Source: Cannabis sativa (lineage: Eukaryota; Streptophyta; Magnoliopsida; Rosales; Cannabaceae). From it: a stretch of 64,000 nt of DNA. A model generated the notes under the pieces. That model was not told the DNA's origin. It was given only the letters and a program-made list of their open reading frames with translations, and did no database searches. A program made the translations under genes and the position numbers. The stretch lies in the NCBI RefSeq assembly GCF_029168945.1, contig NC_083602.1, forward strand, positions 63,260,600 through 63,324,599. Direction: 5' to 3'. This document shows positions 37,749-49,356 of the stretch, piece by piece; within the stretch, counting starts at the first letter, position 1; every line of letters begins with the position of its first letter.

Positions 37749-40554
37749 CTACATGGTTGGAGACTTGGTTGGGTCTTCTTCTTCTTCTTCTTCTTCCTCG
37801 ACCTCTTCCTCAACATTTCTTGGCTCATCCTTCTTGGTTTGTTCGCAGAATGCTCGCATCTCTTTAGTCTTGGCTCCCAGAAAACTCAAATCCATCCAAG
37901 GGTTGGCCAACCAAGCTCAATAAATAGATCGCTTATCGATCATATTAACCCTAGCTTTGGCATCAACGTTGGGATATTCAAGCTTTTTCTCAGCATCAAC
38001 TTGGGCTTTTTGGTTCGCCTCTTCAAGTTCCTTGATCTTTATCTGGGCAGCCTCAAGGTTTGCTTTGAGGGTTTTTTATTGCTCCTTGGAATCTTTCTTG
38101 ACTCTTGAGATCTCCGACTATGAATCAGTCCATTGCTTAGCCAAAAACTTTGCAATGTTCCCTAGATTTGCAAAGCTAGGCATTAAGCATCTCGATGTTT
38201 TGGAGACCTCTTTGTTGAGCCACAGATGATAGAAGAGATGGCTGTGAAAAGTAAAGTCAGAGGAAGACGTACAGGAGAGAAGTAAAATGAATAAAAAAAA
38301 AGAGACAAACTAACTGACTGCATGAGATCATAACTCCTTGTCATAAGACTTTGAAAGTTTGTCGTTGTTAATTAAATCCCAATCACCTTGCTCGAAGGTC
38401 TTATAATGGCACCAATTATTGGTAGCATGCATCGAGCATATCTACGAACCCTCTGTGCCAGCATAGATAGGTAGGGGCAAGAGGGCTCTAGCAGTGCCAT
38501 CTCGGGTGGAGATCTCGAGAATTTGACTTGATGAACAGACCCTAGGGCTTGTTCACCAGAGCTTACAACAGTTGGGGCAGTAAATTGTCTAGGGACTTTT
38601 CTAGTTCAATGGTGAGTTGGTTCGAGGCACGCTTCTTGTTGGCAATCTTTTTGATCCTTTCAAAGGCTTCTAAGTTGATCCAGAGGCATATCCTATTGAA
38701 TTTGTGCGCTTCTTGGATTTCTTGATGGGGCCAGTAGGACTGCACAACACATCTTTGAAATCTAGATCCATGTCTGCGAGACAAAAGATAAAATATCAAC
38801 ACTTGTACAAAATAAACAAGAAAAATGCGGTGAGATAATCTCCCACTAAAGAAAATTACCATAGTCATCAGACGAGGATGAAGAACTAAAATAATTACTA
38901 AACTTCCTATAACCAATAATCATGAAAAAAACCAAAGTGGTTTAGAGGAGACATGTCCCAATCTGGATGGCTTGCCCTATCGAAGTTAGTACCATATTGT
39001 TTGGCAGTCCCAAAGTAAGAACTATTTCAACTTAATTGGACATGATGCTTAGGATACCAACTGTCAAACCAATCAGCAATGCGATCTACACAATTCCAAA
39101 TGTACAAGTTGTACTGACTATCCTTAAATTTAACTAAAGTAGTACGCTCAACTCTAAGTACAGTCGAGGACCATCCACAAGTACAAACGTTATTACCTTG
39201 GGAGGCATCATCTTTAGCTTCCCAAGGGGTTGTGCTCTTCAAATTGTGGGTGCAAGCCACATAGTCTCTATCCTATTCGTTAGTAGGAACTGGAAAGTAT
39301 TGCTAGTTTGAGAATTTTGGGACCTTGAAGTCTCCAGTAGATTATTTGCTGCCAAGGAGAGCACAAGCCTTCAAGTTGTTCTCGTGCAACAAGAAATCAG
39401 CTGCTCGTAACCCAAAAGAAAGGCCAAGAAGAATCCTATGCCTTTTTTCAATTTTAGGAATTGGAATAGGCCTCTTGGTGATCGCTGTCAATACAACATA
39501 TAAACAAAATTAGTAAGATAAAGTCTACATTTAATGGATTAAAACTCAAAACCAAATTTTTGAGAAAAGACAATACTTACGTATGATTTAGAATTTGGTT
39601 GTGTTGATGGGAAAGAGACATGAAGTCCAAAAGAATTCATCCTTGAATTCTTTTTTATTGGGTAGACTTACAATGATCCTATGATAATTAGTATGGGTTC
39701 CGAGGTAGTAAAAACTACATGCTCCTCGCTTCCTTGCAGGAAAGGTCTTCACAGAATAAAATTAAAGAATTTCAAGTGGGGTCGGGCACTCCCACTTCAA
39801 AATATGGTATAAAGACTTTAAACAAGTGAATATCCTATATGAATTTGGTGCCAACTGGAATGGGGCAATATCGAGGTAATTACAGAAATCCTTGAAATAA
39901 TCGTTAACAGGGAGTACTACTCCAGCTCTTATATGTTCGAGGCTCCAAGCGCCTATCTTAGATGGCTCGCTAGTATTACACCCTTCTTCTCAAAATACAC
40001 GTTCAGGAGGATAACAATTGAACTCCCCCTCAGTGATAGACCTAACCCGACATCCTTGCTCATATTTGATGCCACATGATTTTAATACTTCCCCAACATA
40101 AGATCATATTAATCTAACTTTAGACTCTATCAGTTCAGCCTCAAAGGTGACTATAGGGTCTTGAGGGGTCTTTGATTTTGTGTGCTTTTTGGGCCATAAT
40201 TTCAAAATCTAAGTTACCTGGTAAAAAAGTAACACTGACTTCAGGTAAAAACATTGGTCTCGCTAAGAGAATATAAATTGAATTTAGAGGTTCAGTTAAG
40301 CAGCTTCTCGCTCTATTCCTGGTTATCTTGTAGCTAGATCCTTCGAAACCACAAGAATCCTTAGTTAGAATGGGATTCCAACTCAGCACCTTTTGAGATT
40401 TTGAGAAGAGTTGCTCTTTGGAGAGCAGAGTTCGATGAAAGTTGTAAGTTGTGTTCAGGGGGAGCCTACCCTTAATTATCTCTTGTAAGAATTGCCTATA
40501 ACGACTAGAGGTTTCATCTTGGCTAGTTCTAGAGATAACCCCTAATTTTTGCAT
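37749..40554 (-). pseudogene. Antisense spliced gene of the Tat element
   Basis: A decayed gene on the strand opposite to pol, between pol and the 3' LTR. The N-terminal part starts near 40554. The best conserved part (about 39650-39960) contains LPVNDYFKDFCNYLDIAPFQ and LAPNSYRIF, resembling the 'putative gypsy type transposon' domain (Pfam Transposase_28) often found antisense in Tat and Grande elements. GT-AG introns are visible at 39485-39580 (gtaagtattg ... ttgacag) and 38774-38859 (gtaattttc ... tctcgcag). The C-terminus is a coiled coil (KIKELEEANQKAQVDAEKKL) and an acidic run encoded by a TTC repeat, with a stop at 37749-37751. Several in-frame stops make it a pseudogene. Function of this family is unknown; the name does not prove transposase activity. 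Confidence 0.7.
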
Positions 40555-41365
40555 TATTTACTTCAAGAATGGTGGGGATTTATGTGTTTCGGGTCTGAAT
40601 TTGATGGTAGAAATTTGAGGACAAACTGATTCTAGGGATTCTGGGATTATGATTTCTAGAAAAAATTGAGACATATTCATAACTAATAATATCCCAATTA
40701 CTATAAAAATAGAACACAAGCTCAGCCCAAAAAATCTACAAATCATATAACCTAAAAAAATTTTCTAGACCTAGAATTATTCAGACAAACAAAATTAAAA
40801 TTACCCAAACAACAAAATAATGCAGATAGAGAAACACTAACCAAGGAATAGAAATTATGAAGACAGATGAAATATCAATAAGGAAAAAGGAATATGTCAC
40901 TTACTATTTTGACGAAAAATTTTGGACAGAGGAAAACTTCGTGATTGAAACTTCGAAGGTTGAAAAGTTGGGTCGTGATAATGTCTAGAATGGGAGGTAC
41001 AATTGAATGAAATACATAGAAAAATGTGAATGATAATGAGGGCATGCAAGTTTAGGAAGGAAACGGTTGAAGTTTTTGCAAAAAGCTTGAAGGTTTGAAA
41101 GAAGGAAATGTCAAATGTGAAGTGCAGTTTTGATTTTATACCTAATAGGTGATTACCGTTCGATTGAAGAAAATCTGTTCTAACGGCTGGGAACGTTGCA
41201 AAAGAGGAATAATCAGGGCATTAAAGGATCAATGATGTACCTCGAATTTTTTTGAACCGCCAAAACTCAAACCATACAATTTTTCAAAACCGATTAAATG
41301 CGATTATACCCCTAAGAGCATTTAAAAATTTATTTTTAATTAAAAAGTACTTTTTAGGGGGCAAT
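40555..41365. other. Tat 3' region and polypurine tract
   Basis: No gene seen. It probably includes the promoter and 5' region of the antisense gene. At 41353-41364 a 'ttttagggggcaa' purine-rich stretch lies directly before the 3' LTR, in the position of the plus-strand primer for reverse transcription. Confidence 0.6.
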
Positions 41366-42597
41366 TGTTATACTCGAAAATTTGACTGTTCATCAGAGAC
41401 CGACACGTGTCCTACAAAAAGAATATAAATCAACTTGAAGAATATAATAATTAAATTGTATTAGTAAATACGATTCAAATAATTTGTTCTAATTAATTAA
41501 AGTTGGTAGAAATGTTCAAACTTGCTGACGACCTAAATCATATGCGAGATAAGAATAATAATATTAAACTAATATAATTGACAAGGCAATATGTCAATCT
41601 CAAGATAAACAAAGTATATGATAGAAGCTTACAAGACGAGACATCAAGAAGCTTGTAACTCATCGACCCACATACATGAACAGGGTGAAAATAACTGCAC
41701 TCAACCATCTCGCTTTCTATGCGACGTAGTAGTCATCTCGCATCATCACTACAATATGAGAGTGTTGCGAGAAAAAGAATGTCTACACTTAGCATTCTTT
41801 CCTCTCAAGACAAATAAGAAGGATAATTCATACTCAGCGAGAAATAAATTCATTAGTCAGCATAACCGTTTAAAGGATAAAGACAAGGAGCAGTTAGGTA
41901 GTTATTAGATATTATCCCATATACAAATAAATAAAACGTGGGAAATATCCACGTTTCATTAGCATTTGTAAATGAATCGATCCCAATAAAAATAATTGCC
42001 AAACCGACCAGACCGTAACCGAATTTTCGGTTCCACGTCATCACCGAATTTGGCGGTCGGTTTCGGTTTCGGTTTTTTTGACACGGCGGTCGGTTTCGGT
42101 TCTTGAAATAAAAAAATAGTTTAACCAAAAAACCGTCAAAACCGCCAAAAACCGCCTAAAACCGCCAAAAACCGCCCAAAACCGCCTAAAACTGCCAAAC
42201 CGAAAACCGCCAAAAACCGTACGGTCGGTTTTATACGGTTATAATTTCTAAACGGTCGGTTACGGTTTTCGTAAAATAAAAACCGTAACCGACCGGTCGG
42301 TTATAAAATTTTAAAAACCGACCATAACCGACCGATTTTCACCCCTAACACCTATAAATAGGAGCAGATTCTATGGGAAGAGGGACGACAAAATAGAGAG
42401 AGAATTCTATTATTTATTAATACTGAGATTTATACTATGCATTTAAATAAATATCCCTAATAATACGGACTCGTGGAGTATGTAGATTTAAACTACAAAA
42501 TCACGTAAAATATCTTGTGTTCATTATTATTATTAAATTCTGTAGTAAATTTATTATGTAAAGTTATATATTTAGTCAACGAAAATTTGTGTTAACA
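41366..42597 (+). mobile_element. Tat-lineage gypsy 3' LTR
   Basis: Begins TGTTATACTCG, ends ...GTTAACA, preceded by a polypurine tract. It shares its start, TATA area and end with 11329-12418, but divergence is high and about 350 bp of unrelated GGTCGG-rich sequence sits within it (about 42000-42347). The 91-residue minus frame at 41853-42128 is not a gene. Confidence 0.75.
42000..42347. repeat. GGTCGG/AACCGCC-rich inserted element
   Basis: Dense short repeats: 'aaaaccgccaa' units at 42127-42212 and inverted 'cggtcggtttcggttt' blocks on either side. The right end 'ttttcacccctaa' resembles hAT-type termini (TAGGGGTG). No matching left end or duplication was found, so this is an unclassified non-autonomous element, possibly hAT-derived. 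Confidence 0.5.
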
Positions 42598-43090
42598 CTT
42601 ACTTTTACACAAAAATAATAATTACTATATTTACTTTCTTTTAAATTTATCCAAATACTTTGAATTGCTTTTAGTTAGTATCCAAAAATATTTGAATTTT
42701 AGGAAGTTATTAATTTAAAATTATGCTAGACTGGATACTTATTTGAGTAAGTATTTACTTTTACTTATAACTAGAAGTATGAGATAATTATAAATTTTGA
42801 CTTATTTAAAACATTTAGATAACTATTATATGAAGATTTTTTTTTAATAAAAAATATTTTTCAAAGTGTTCAAATGTCATTGGAATTTTTTTTTTTTTTT
42901 TGAGTAAATTAAAGATTATGTAAATTATTTTAATTTTAAGAATAACTTCTCAAAAGTCATTTTAAGAGAAATTACAAATCATAAGTTCTCCCGAAGAACT
43001 TTTAAATTAAGAAAAAAGACTTCTCATTTATTACCCAAACACTTTTAAAAGAACTCTTTTTTAACAAAAGACTTCTCCAATTCTGTATCA
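42598..43090. other. AT-rich spacer
   Basis: Nothing recognisable apart from poly-A/T runs (for example 42886-42901). Confidence 0.5.
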
Positions 43091-43093
43091 TAA

Positions 43094-44862
43094 GACCATC
43101 TTTAATGGGTGGTGTAAATTTTGCACTAAATTTGACTCAAAAAATAAGTCAATCCTATATTGGACCCAAATTTTATTATCGTGCTCCGATGTAGTGGTAA
43201 ATTAACTTTTTTTTTTTAATAAAAAGTTGTAAGAAAGTCAATAAATACATTAAAATTTGATTGAAAATGTATAAAATTTTAGTAAACATATCAATAAAAT
43301 GTAAAAAGTTAATAAAGGCATTAATGCGTGGCAAAAGAGTAAACAAAATAGTGATATTTATCTTGGTGTAAGATTCAGTGCATGTTATATTTTGTGTTAA
43401 ATTTGGCACAATTTTTAACATGTATCAAATTTAAATCATCTTATACACTATGTAGTTCAATTTTATGAACATATGCTAAGGAATATATCTACACCTTCTT
43501 TATACCATTCATATTTGGAGATGCTCTAAGTTGTGTCAAATTTAGCACATACTAAAGGTTGTGCTAAATTTGATACAAGATATAATATTGTGTCAAATTT
43601 AGATCGTGTCTCGGCAGACTTTTTCTTCTTTTATCCGAAATGGGGAGAGTTTATACGAACCAGTAAGAATAGCCCATTCCAGTCTAACAAGATTTACTAG
43701 AGAGTAAATAAAATCATATTTTTTTACCGTCTTCTGTATTTGTAGGATTCTTAGGTGTAGGTTTAGGTTTAGCAACAAAGTAAGTTTGACGGGGTAAGAA
43801 AGCCTCTCCTCTAAGGAAGCCTGCCCGCAAGAACTCTGGTTATCCCAGCCCCCAGCTTTTCGAAGAGGGCTTTTGGTAGAGTAAAGAACGGGTAAATCTC
43901 TGAACCGGACGATCCGCTTGTCCTTCTTTATTGTCTATCGACAGAAGAAATTATTTATCGTGCCAGCTATAGTAACTTCTTTCTTCTTTCGTTCTCACTT
44001 GGATATCGATCTAGTTAAGTAACCAGGAGTTTTCTAGGGTTCATGTGATCGTTGCCACGGGGGCCCCCGCTCGAAACACTACAAGGACGTCTCCTTCTGG
44101 CAAGAAAGAATGTCCTTCCAAAAAGATGAGTGCTTGCGAACGCCTCAGGTGCATCACAACATGCAGGCATGCCACTCTCAAATGCGCCGTTATGTCCCAA
44201 CTAGTTCACTGACGGACTATACTTCTCGAGTGATTTTAGGCAAGGGTCACAGTCAAAGAGTGGTATACTGACTTGCTTGTTCGGCGCGAGTGCCTAAAAA
44301 AGACGTTCTTCCCCTCTAAAAAGAGTGTCTCTGGTACGGCTTTTCAAAGCGGAGATTGCTAAGTTGGAACTTGCGATCTTGCCCCAAAGCATCGCACACA
44401 GCACTCTGATTCATTGCCTACCATTTAGTAGGGGTTGCCCGAAAGGAGACCGGAAGGCATACATCAGAGCTAGCTTTTAGAGCCCCGTGGACTTTCTCTT
44501 ATCCGAAAGCCTCTCTTTGTTGAATTGATCTCTCGACTGTTCCTCGTGACGAAAGATCCTAGCCTACCCCTCCGTCAGTAGCCATTGTTTCAACGGCACC
44601 CGAGACTTCTGAATCAGTCCGTGAACCAAGAGCCCACACTTCTTTTGTTCATCGCACTCGCCTTGCTCATTGCAAGGGGAGATCCTTTCCTATCTCCATC
44701 GGCTTGTCCCGTCAGTAGGAAACAAATTATTCATGAATATTTTGCTACTTAAACTGTTATTGTCTATTGGAATACAACTATAAATATTATCTTATATATA
44801 ACATTTGTTTATTATTTGTGCCAAATTTAGTATAATACTTAGATTTTGCATTGGAGATGGTC
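43094..44862. mobile_element. Tourist-like element carrying foreign insert
   Basis: Terminal inverted repeats: left 'gaccatctttaatgggtgg', right (reversed) 'gaccatctccaatgcaaaa', flanked by TAA on both sides (43091-43093 and 44863-44865). A 3-bp TAA duplication and this kind of terminus fit PIF/Harbinger (Tourist) MITEs. Inner sequence repeats 'gtgctaaatttgatac'-type motifs. The middle 1.1 kb is unrelated, GC-rich DNA. Confidence 0.65.
43615..44725. other. Probable mitochondrial DNA insert (NUMT)
   Basis: Base composition changes abruptly to roughly half GC. The texture is that of plant mitochondrial intergenic DNA: short purine/pyrimidine-balanced runs such as 'aaagcctctcctctaagga' and 'ccacgggggcccccgctcg', and no AT tracts. 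I recognise no complete mitochondrial gene or tRNA. Boundaries are approximate. A match to a plant mitochondrial genome would be decisive. The 61-residue minus frame (44015-44200) is listed under rejected items. Confidence 0.55.
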
Positions 44863-44962
44863 TAAGCCAGCTTAACAATTTTATTTAAACATTCCTATTT
44901 GCTATCTTAAAGTGTCCAATCCTATATTATTAAATTAAAATATATAAAACCTAATATTAAAA

Positions 44963-45252
44963 GGGAAACTTACAAAAATACTAGAATTTGGGTTAACTTT
45001 TACAAAAATACTGCCACACGGAAATCTTTTCAAAAATACTGCGTTTTTATAAAACACCAGTAAAACACAAAACAGAACAACTCAAAACAACAGTAGAACA
45101 CTAGTAAAACACCAGTAGAACATCAGTGTAAACTTAACACAGTATACTGCAGTATGAAACTTATAAAAAAATACAGTAAAAAAGTAAAAAATTCCGCTTG
45201 ACAGTATTTTTGTAAAAAAATAACAAAAATTAATATACTATGTAATTTTCCC
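44963..45252. mobile_element. MITE, 290 bp, 8-bp duplication
   Basis: Ends 'gggaaacttac' and 'gtaattttccc' are inverted, flanked by perfect 8-bp duplications tattaaaa (44955-44962 and 45253-45260). The interior has repeated 'aacaccagtaaaacac' units. An 8-bp duplication suits hAT or some Mutator-like elements. It lies about 170 bp upstream of the TATA box of the kinase gene. Confidence 0.8.
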
Positions 45253-45426
45253 TATTAAAATATACCTATTTAGTTCCATAAGGTCTCCTAGCCAAAGAGA
45301 GCCTAATAAGAGCATTTTGAATGGGTATATGTTTTTTTTTTTTTTTGAAGAAACAAAAAATAGAAAAGAAAAAGCCGCCTTGGGTATGCCTTGGAAGGGG
45401 TCACATCATATATTTGAAAACGTATT

Positions 45427-45437
45427 TATATATAAAT
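45427..45437 (+). promoter_or_regulatory. TATA box of the PBL19-like gene
   Basis: 'tatatataaat' lies 129 bp before the start codon, in a stretch otherwise free of such a run. Plant transcripts usually start 25-35 bp downstream, here about 45460, which would give a 5' UTR near 100 bp. Confidence 0.55.
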
Positions 45438-45565
45438 CAAATTTCCCCTCGCCAATAGAAGTTAGTTGATCTGAAAGGTATTATCAACACCGCCAAGCAC
45501 CATCACTTTGACTCTGCCGCTCTCTCTCTGACTCTCTCTCCATTCGTCGCAGCATTGGCTGATTC

Positions 45566-47887
45566 ATGAAGTGTTTCCATTTCACCAGCGGAGATAGGCG
45601 CGACGACGATGACGCTAGCGTCACTGGCGCCGGCTCCAACGTCGTTTCAAAGGTCGCCTCCAAGGTGTCTTGGGCTCGCTCGCTCAGTGTTGCCTCCAGC
45701 AGCCTCGACAGTACTCGCCGCTCCGAGTTCGATTCCGACTCCAGGGACCTTTCTGACTCCATCGGGTGTTACGACTTCCTCAGTCTGCGTAGAGCCAATG
45801 ATCTGAGGGTGTTCACGTTCTCCGAGCTCAAATCGGCCACCAGAGGGTTCAGTAGGGCCTTGTTGATTGGGGAGGGAGGTTTTGGCTGCGTTTACAGAGG
45901 AGTTGTTAGGGTTTCGGGGTCGGATGTTGAGATTGAAGACGAGGACGACGAAGACGCCCTTCCCTGTAAGATTGATGTTGCGATCAAACAGTTGAATCGT
46001 AGCGGCTTCCAGGCATGTCTTTCTTCATTCCTTTTCTCTTTTCTTTTTGGCACGATATATGTACGAATCCATTTATGTTTGTATTGTTTTTATAGTTTGG
46101 TCTGTTTTAAGAATCTTGGATTTGCAGTAGCTTGTTCACAAATCTGAATATCGCGTTGAGTTCGGGTGTTTTATAGTCATAAGAGGAAGTTTTATTAAAA
46201 AAAAGCATTCACTAGTTTGCAATTCTATAACTAATCAAGCTGTTAGTGTTCAATTAAGAAGGAACGCATCTGTACATGTTCAACCGGTAGAAATTAGTTA
46301 TTGAAATCTTTGATTTGTTGAAATGGGTTTTGTTTTAGAAGATCAATGTTGCTTTTGGAATGCCATTGTCAGGTGCTTGAAGTTATCTAATGAAATTTAC
46401 CACGTATTTGCATTCTAGTGTCCAGGGGCATAAAGAATGGATAAATGAAGTGAACTTTTTAGGTGTTGTGAAGCATCCAAATCTTGTGAAGCTAGTTGGA
46501 TATTGTGCGGAAGATGATGAAAGAGGGATTCAGAGACTTTTGGTCTACGAGCTCATGCCTAAAAAAAGCTTAGAAGACCATCTGTTGGCTCGAATGCCGT
46601 CAACTCTCCCATGGATTGCAAGATTGAAAATTGCCCGTGATGCTGCCCGGGGATTGGCATACCTTCATGAAGAAATGGATTTTCAGGTATCTTGTCTCTC
46701 CTTTTTTTAATTGATTTGATTTGAAATTCTTCCCTTGCATTAAGAAAAAAAGAAAAGGTTTTAATGCTTCCCTTTTTTATGTCTTTCAATATAGTTTTTG
46801 GGAGAGGATGACCCAAAATTCCTTAACCTAATTCATGCCCATAGGCTTGTATACTGTGGAAACTAAGTTACTTCTCAGAAGTAAATAATATTTGGATCTT
46901 TTGGTTGGTGCAGTTAATATTCCGAGACTTTAAAACGTCGAACATTTTGCTAGATGAGGACTTCAGTGCAAAACTTTCAGACTTTGGACTAGCAAGACAG
47001 GGGCCTCCTGAAGGAACTAGTCATGTTTCCACATCAGTAAGTTGCTTTACAGAAAAAGTTTGTTGGATCCAATACTTTATTGGTAAAAATTAAATGATCA
47101 TGTGATTGGACGGGTCAGAGTTCTGCTTCTTGTCAGAAGCTGTTTGAATTATTTTGTCCATAGTTAAAGATGGTAGTACCATCTTTTAAAGTTGGTCCTG
47201 ATAAATTACCTGTTTCTGAATTCTTGTTTTTGGCATCACACATTTTCTGACGATTTTGTTTGTATGAACGCTGCTCACAATTAATACTTTTTTCTCAAGG
47301 TTGTGGGCACGGTAGGCTATGCAGCTCCAGAGTATGTTCAGACGGGGAAATTGACTGCTAAGAGTGATGTGTGGAGCTTTGGTGTGGTTCTTTACGAGCT
47401 CATCACAGGAAGGCGGGCTGTGGAGAGAAACCTTCCCCGGAGTGAACAAAAACTTCTAGAATGGGTGAAACCTTATGTTTCAGACTCAAAGAAATTTTAC
47501 CTTATTATTGACCCTCGACTTGAAGGAGACTATTGCATTAAATCAGCTCAGAAACTTGCTTCATTAGCGAATAAGTGTTTACTAAAGCAGCCAAAGTCTC
47601 GCCCTAAAATGAGTGAGGTGGTTGAGATTCTTGGAAACATTATCAACGAAACTACATCTCAAGAAGTAGAAATTGCTGCTCAAGAAGTTGTTGCCCCACA
47701 AGCCATCAGCGAAACTGAAGAACCAGAAGAAGAAACCACAGTGGAATCTGAACCTGTGTCCACCAAACAAGGAAACAATTATCTAAAGAAAGTGTTTGAT
47801 ATAAGAGAAATGGTCAACTTAAGAACCAAATCCATTAGCAAGTTGGATTGGCGAAATTGGACTCCTGGGTTGGTAAGAACTTCATAA
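45566..47887 (+). CDS. RLCK-VII protein kinase, PBL19-like
   Basis: Cytoplasmic Ser/Thr kinase of the RLCK-VII group, 472 residues. Exons: 45566-46012, 46426-46686, 46914-47036, 47300-47887; all join in phase 0. Glycine loop [10 protein letters not shown] (101-110), catalytic Lys141 (VAIKQL), alpha-C Glu157, catalytic loop FRDFKTSN with Asp241 (RD kinase), SDFGLAR (258-264) and APEY (286-289). The tail after about residue 390 is acidic and variable. The start MKCF lacks Gly2, so there is no N-myristoylation; Cys3 may be palmitoylated. Wording throughout matches Arabidopsis PBL19 (At5g47070) and, less, PCRK1/PCRK2 (subfamily VII-4), which act below chitin and flagellin receptors in immunity. 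That role is inferred from the family. Intron 1 starts GC, not GT (CAG/gcatgt), but homologous residues FQ-GHKEW fix that junction. Confidence 0.93.
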
Positions 47888-48594
47888 AATCTCAAGCACA
47901 ACCTGGGGCAGTGAAGGAGAAAAGAAGTAATACAGCCATTTCTCTTTCCATGCAGTGGTACATCACACACATGTATCCATTAATATGGTGTATGTGAAAG
48001 AAATGAATGTGTAGATATGTGCTATTCCTCAAAAACTCATTGAAGATGTCTTCTTTCTGTCCCTTACTCTTTGCCTATAGGGTTATGTAGTCTTTGTAGA
48101 TATTCATATATATGTGACCTGTGAGCGACTTGTTTTGTTTTTTTGCCTTAAAGAGTAATGATATATGCACCTAAAATATACATAAAAGAATTACACACAG
48201 TAACATGGTAGTGTTTTCTAATGAGAATCCATGTTTTATAGAACATCAACAAGAATAATGTTTTGGTACACTTTTTTTTTCAGCCATGCAAATACGCCTT
48301 AGTAGTCAAGAGTTGCAGTTGCGGATTGGTTCAATTGTACTTATAGCAGATGTAGTTTACTATACAGTTGATGAGTAAACACTCAGGGAGCAATGTCGCG
48401 GAGAAACTTAATTGGAGTTAGAATTTTTAGTCCCAACAGTCCTATACTATAACATGGATTTTATAATCGACTGTTGTTCGTGCTCTGTTTTTGTCTGTAG
48501 GATCACAAGATTAGGTAGGACCATGACGATCTTTTATCTTCCCATGTAGGATTTGAGGAGATTAAATATATTTCACAATTTTTAGGTTTTGGTT
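47888..48594. other. 3' flank of the PBL19-like gene
   Basis: Contains the 3' UTR; a U-rich region near 48050-48150 is a likely polyadenylation area, though I see no decisive signal. No other gene seen. Confidence 0.5.
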
Positions 48595-49356
48595 GGGAAA
48601 TTTGACTTTTTATGCTTACAAATACCTAATAATTTTTTCCTAAACACATAACATGTAATATTCGTGGGATATGACACAATTTACAATATTCCTAAAATAC
48701 CCTCCATTTACATTATCCCCTCTCTTCTTCTCTTTCTTCATATCCATCGAACCCTCATCAGGGTCCCCATCGGACCTGTCAGACCCAATTGGGGTCCCCA
48801 TCAGACCCATCGAACTCCCATTTACAGCACATGCATCAGACCCCAATCGGGGTCCCCATCGGACCCAAAAACTATATTTTTCGCACATACATCGAACCTC
48901 ATCGGGTCATTGTCTTCCCCAAACTGCGATTTCCCCAAATCGCAGATCTGAACCTTGGACATTGTTAAGCATCGTTCGGGTCTCCTCCGTGACGCGGTGA
49001 TGAGGGTCGGAATGTTGGGTGTGGGTCTCGGTCGGGGTGATCAGTCGGAGTGGGTTCTGTGGGGGGTTGTGCGATGTGGGTTCGGGCGAAGGGCGATGAT
49101 GAGGGTCGGAATGGTGGGTGTGGGTCTCGGTCAGAGTGGTCAGTCGGAGTGGGTTGTGTGGGGGGTTGTGCGATGTGGGTTCGGGTGAAGGGGAAGAGGC
49201 AGAGAGAGTTTGAGGGAAAGAGAGAAAAAGGGTTTGAAATTTTGAGAGGAGTATTTTTGGGGTTTTGAAAAAGTGATCATATATTTTCAATGTTAAAAAG
49301 TATTAGTTTAGGGAAAAAATTATCCCCTGATGCATGCATAGAAATTCAAATTTCCC
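48595..49356. mobile_element. MITE-like element, 762 bp, 8-bp duplication
   Basis: Inverted ends: left 'gggaaatttgactttttatg', right (reversed) 'gggaaatttgaatttctatg'. Flanked by perfect 8-bp duplications ttttggtt (48587-48594 and 49357-49364). The interior is GC-richer than the surroundings, with 'ggtccccatcggaccc' repeats on one side and a 99-bp tandem duplication on the other. It may carry captured host DNA, as Pack-MULEs do. The 127-residue minus frame (48907-49290) is repeat-encoded and I do not call it a gene. Confidence 0.8.
48998..49195. repeat. 99-bp tandem duplication
   Basis: Two copies starting 'tgatgagggtcggaatg' at 48998 and 49097, period 99 bp, with few differences. Confidence 0.85.

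Noticed and set aside
42127..42212. CRISPR-like array in the AACCGCC repeats
   Set aside because: Units are about 11 bp with no spacers, in a plant nuclear transposon.
43740..44725. Bacterial or organelle gene in the GC-balanced block, including the 61-residue minus frame at 44015-44200
   Set aside because: No recognisable domain, start context or known organelle protein; the frame is short and lies in DNA that looks intergenic.
46013..46018. Using the GT a few bases downstream (gcat/gtcttt) as donor of kinase intron 1
   Set aside because: It would shift the frame into stop codons before the conserved GHKEW residues.
48907..49290. 127-residue minus frame as a gene
   Set aside because: It is encoded by the 99-bp tandem repeat within a MITE and has a repetitive Pro/His/Ser composition.
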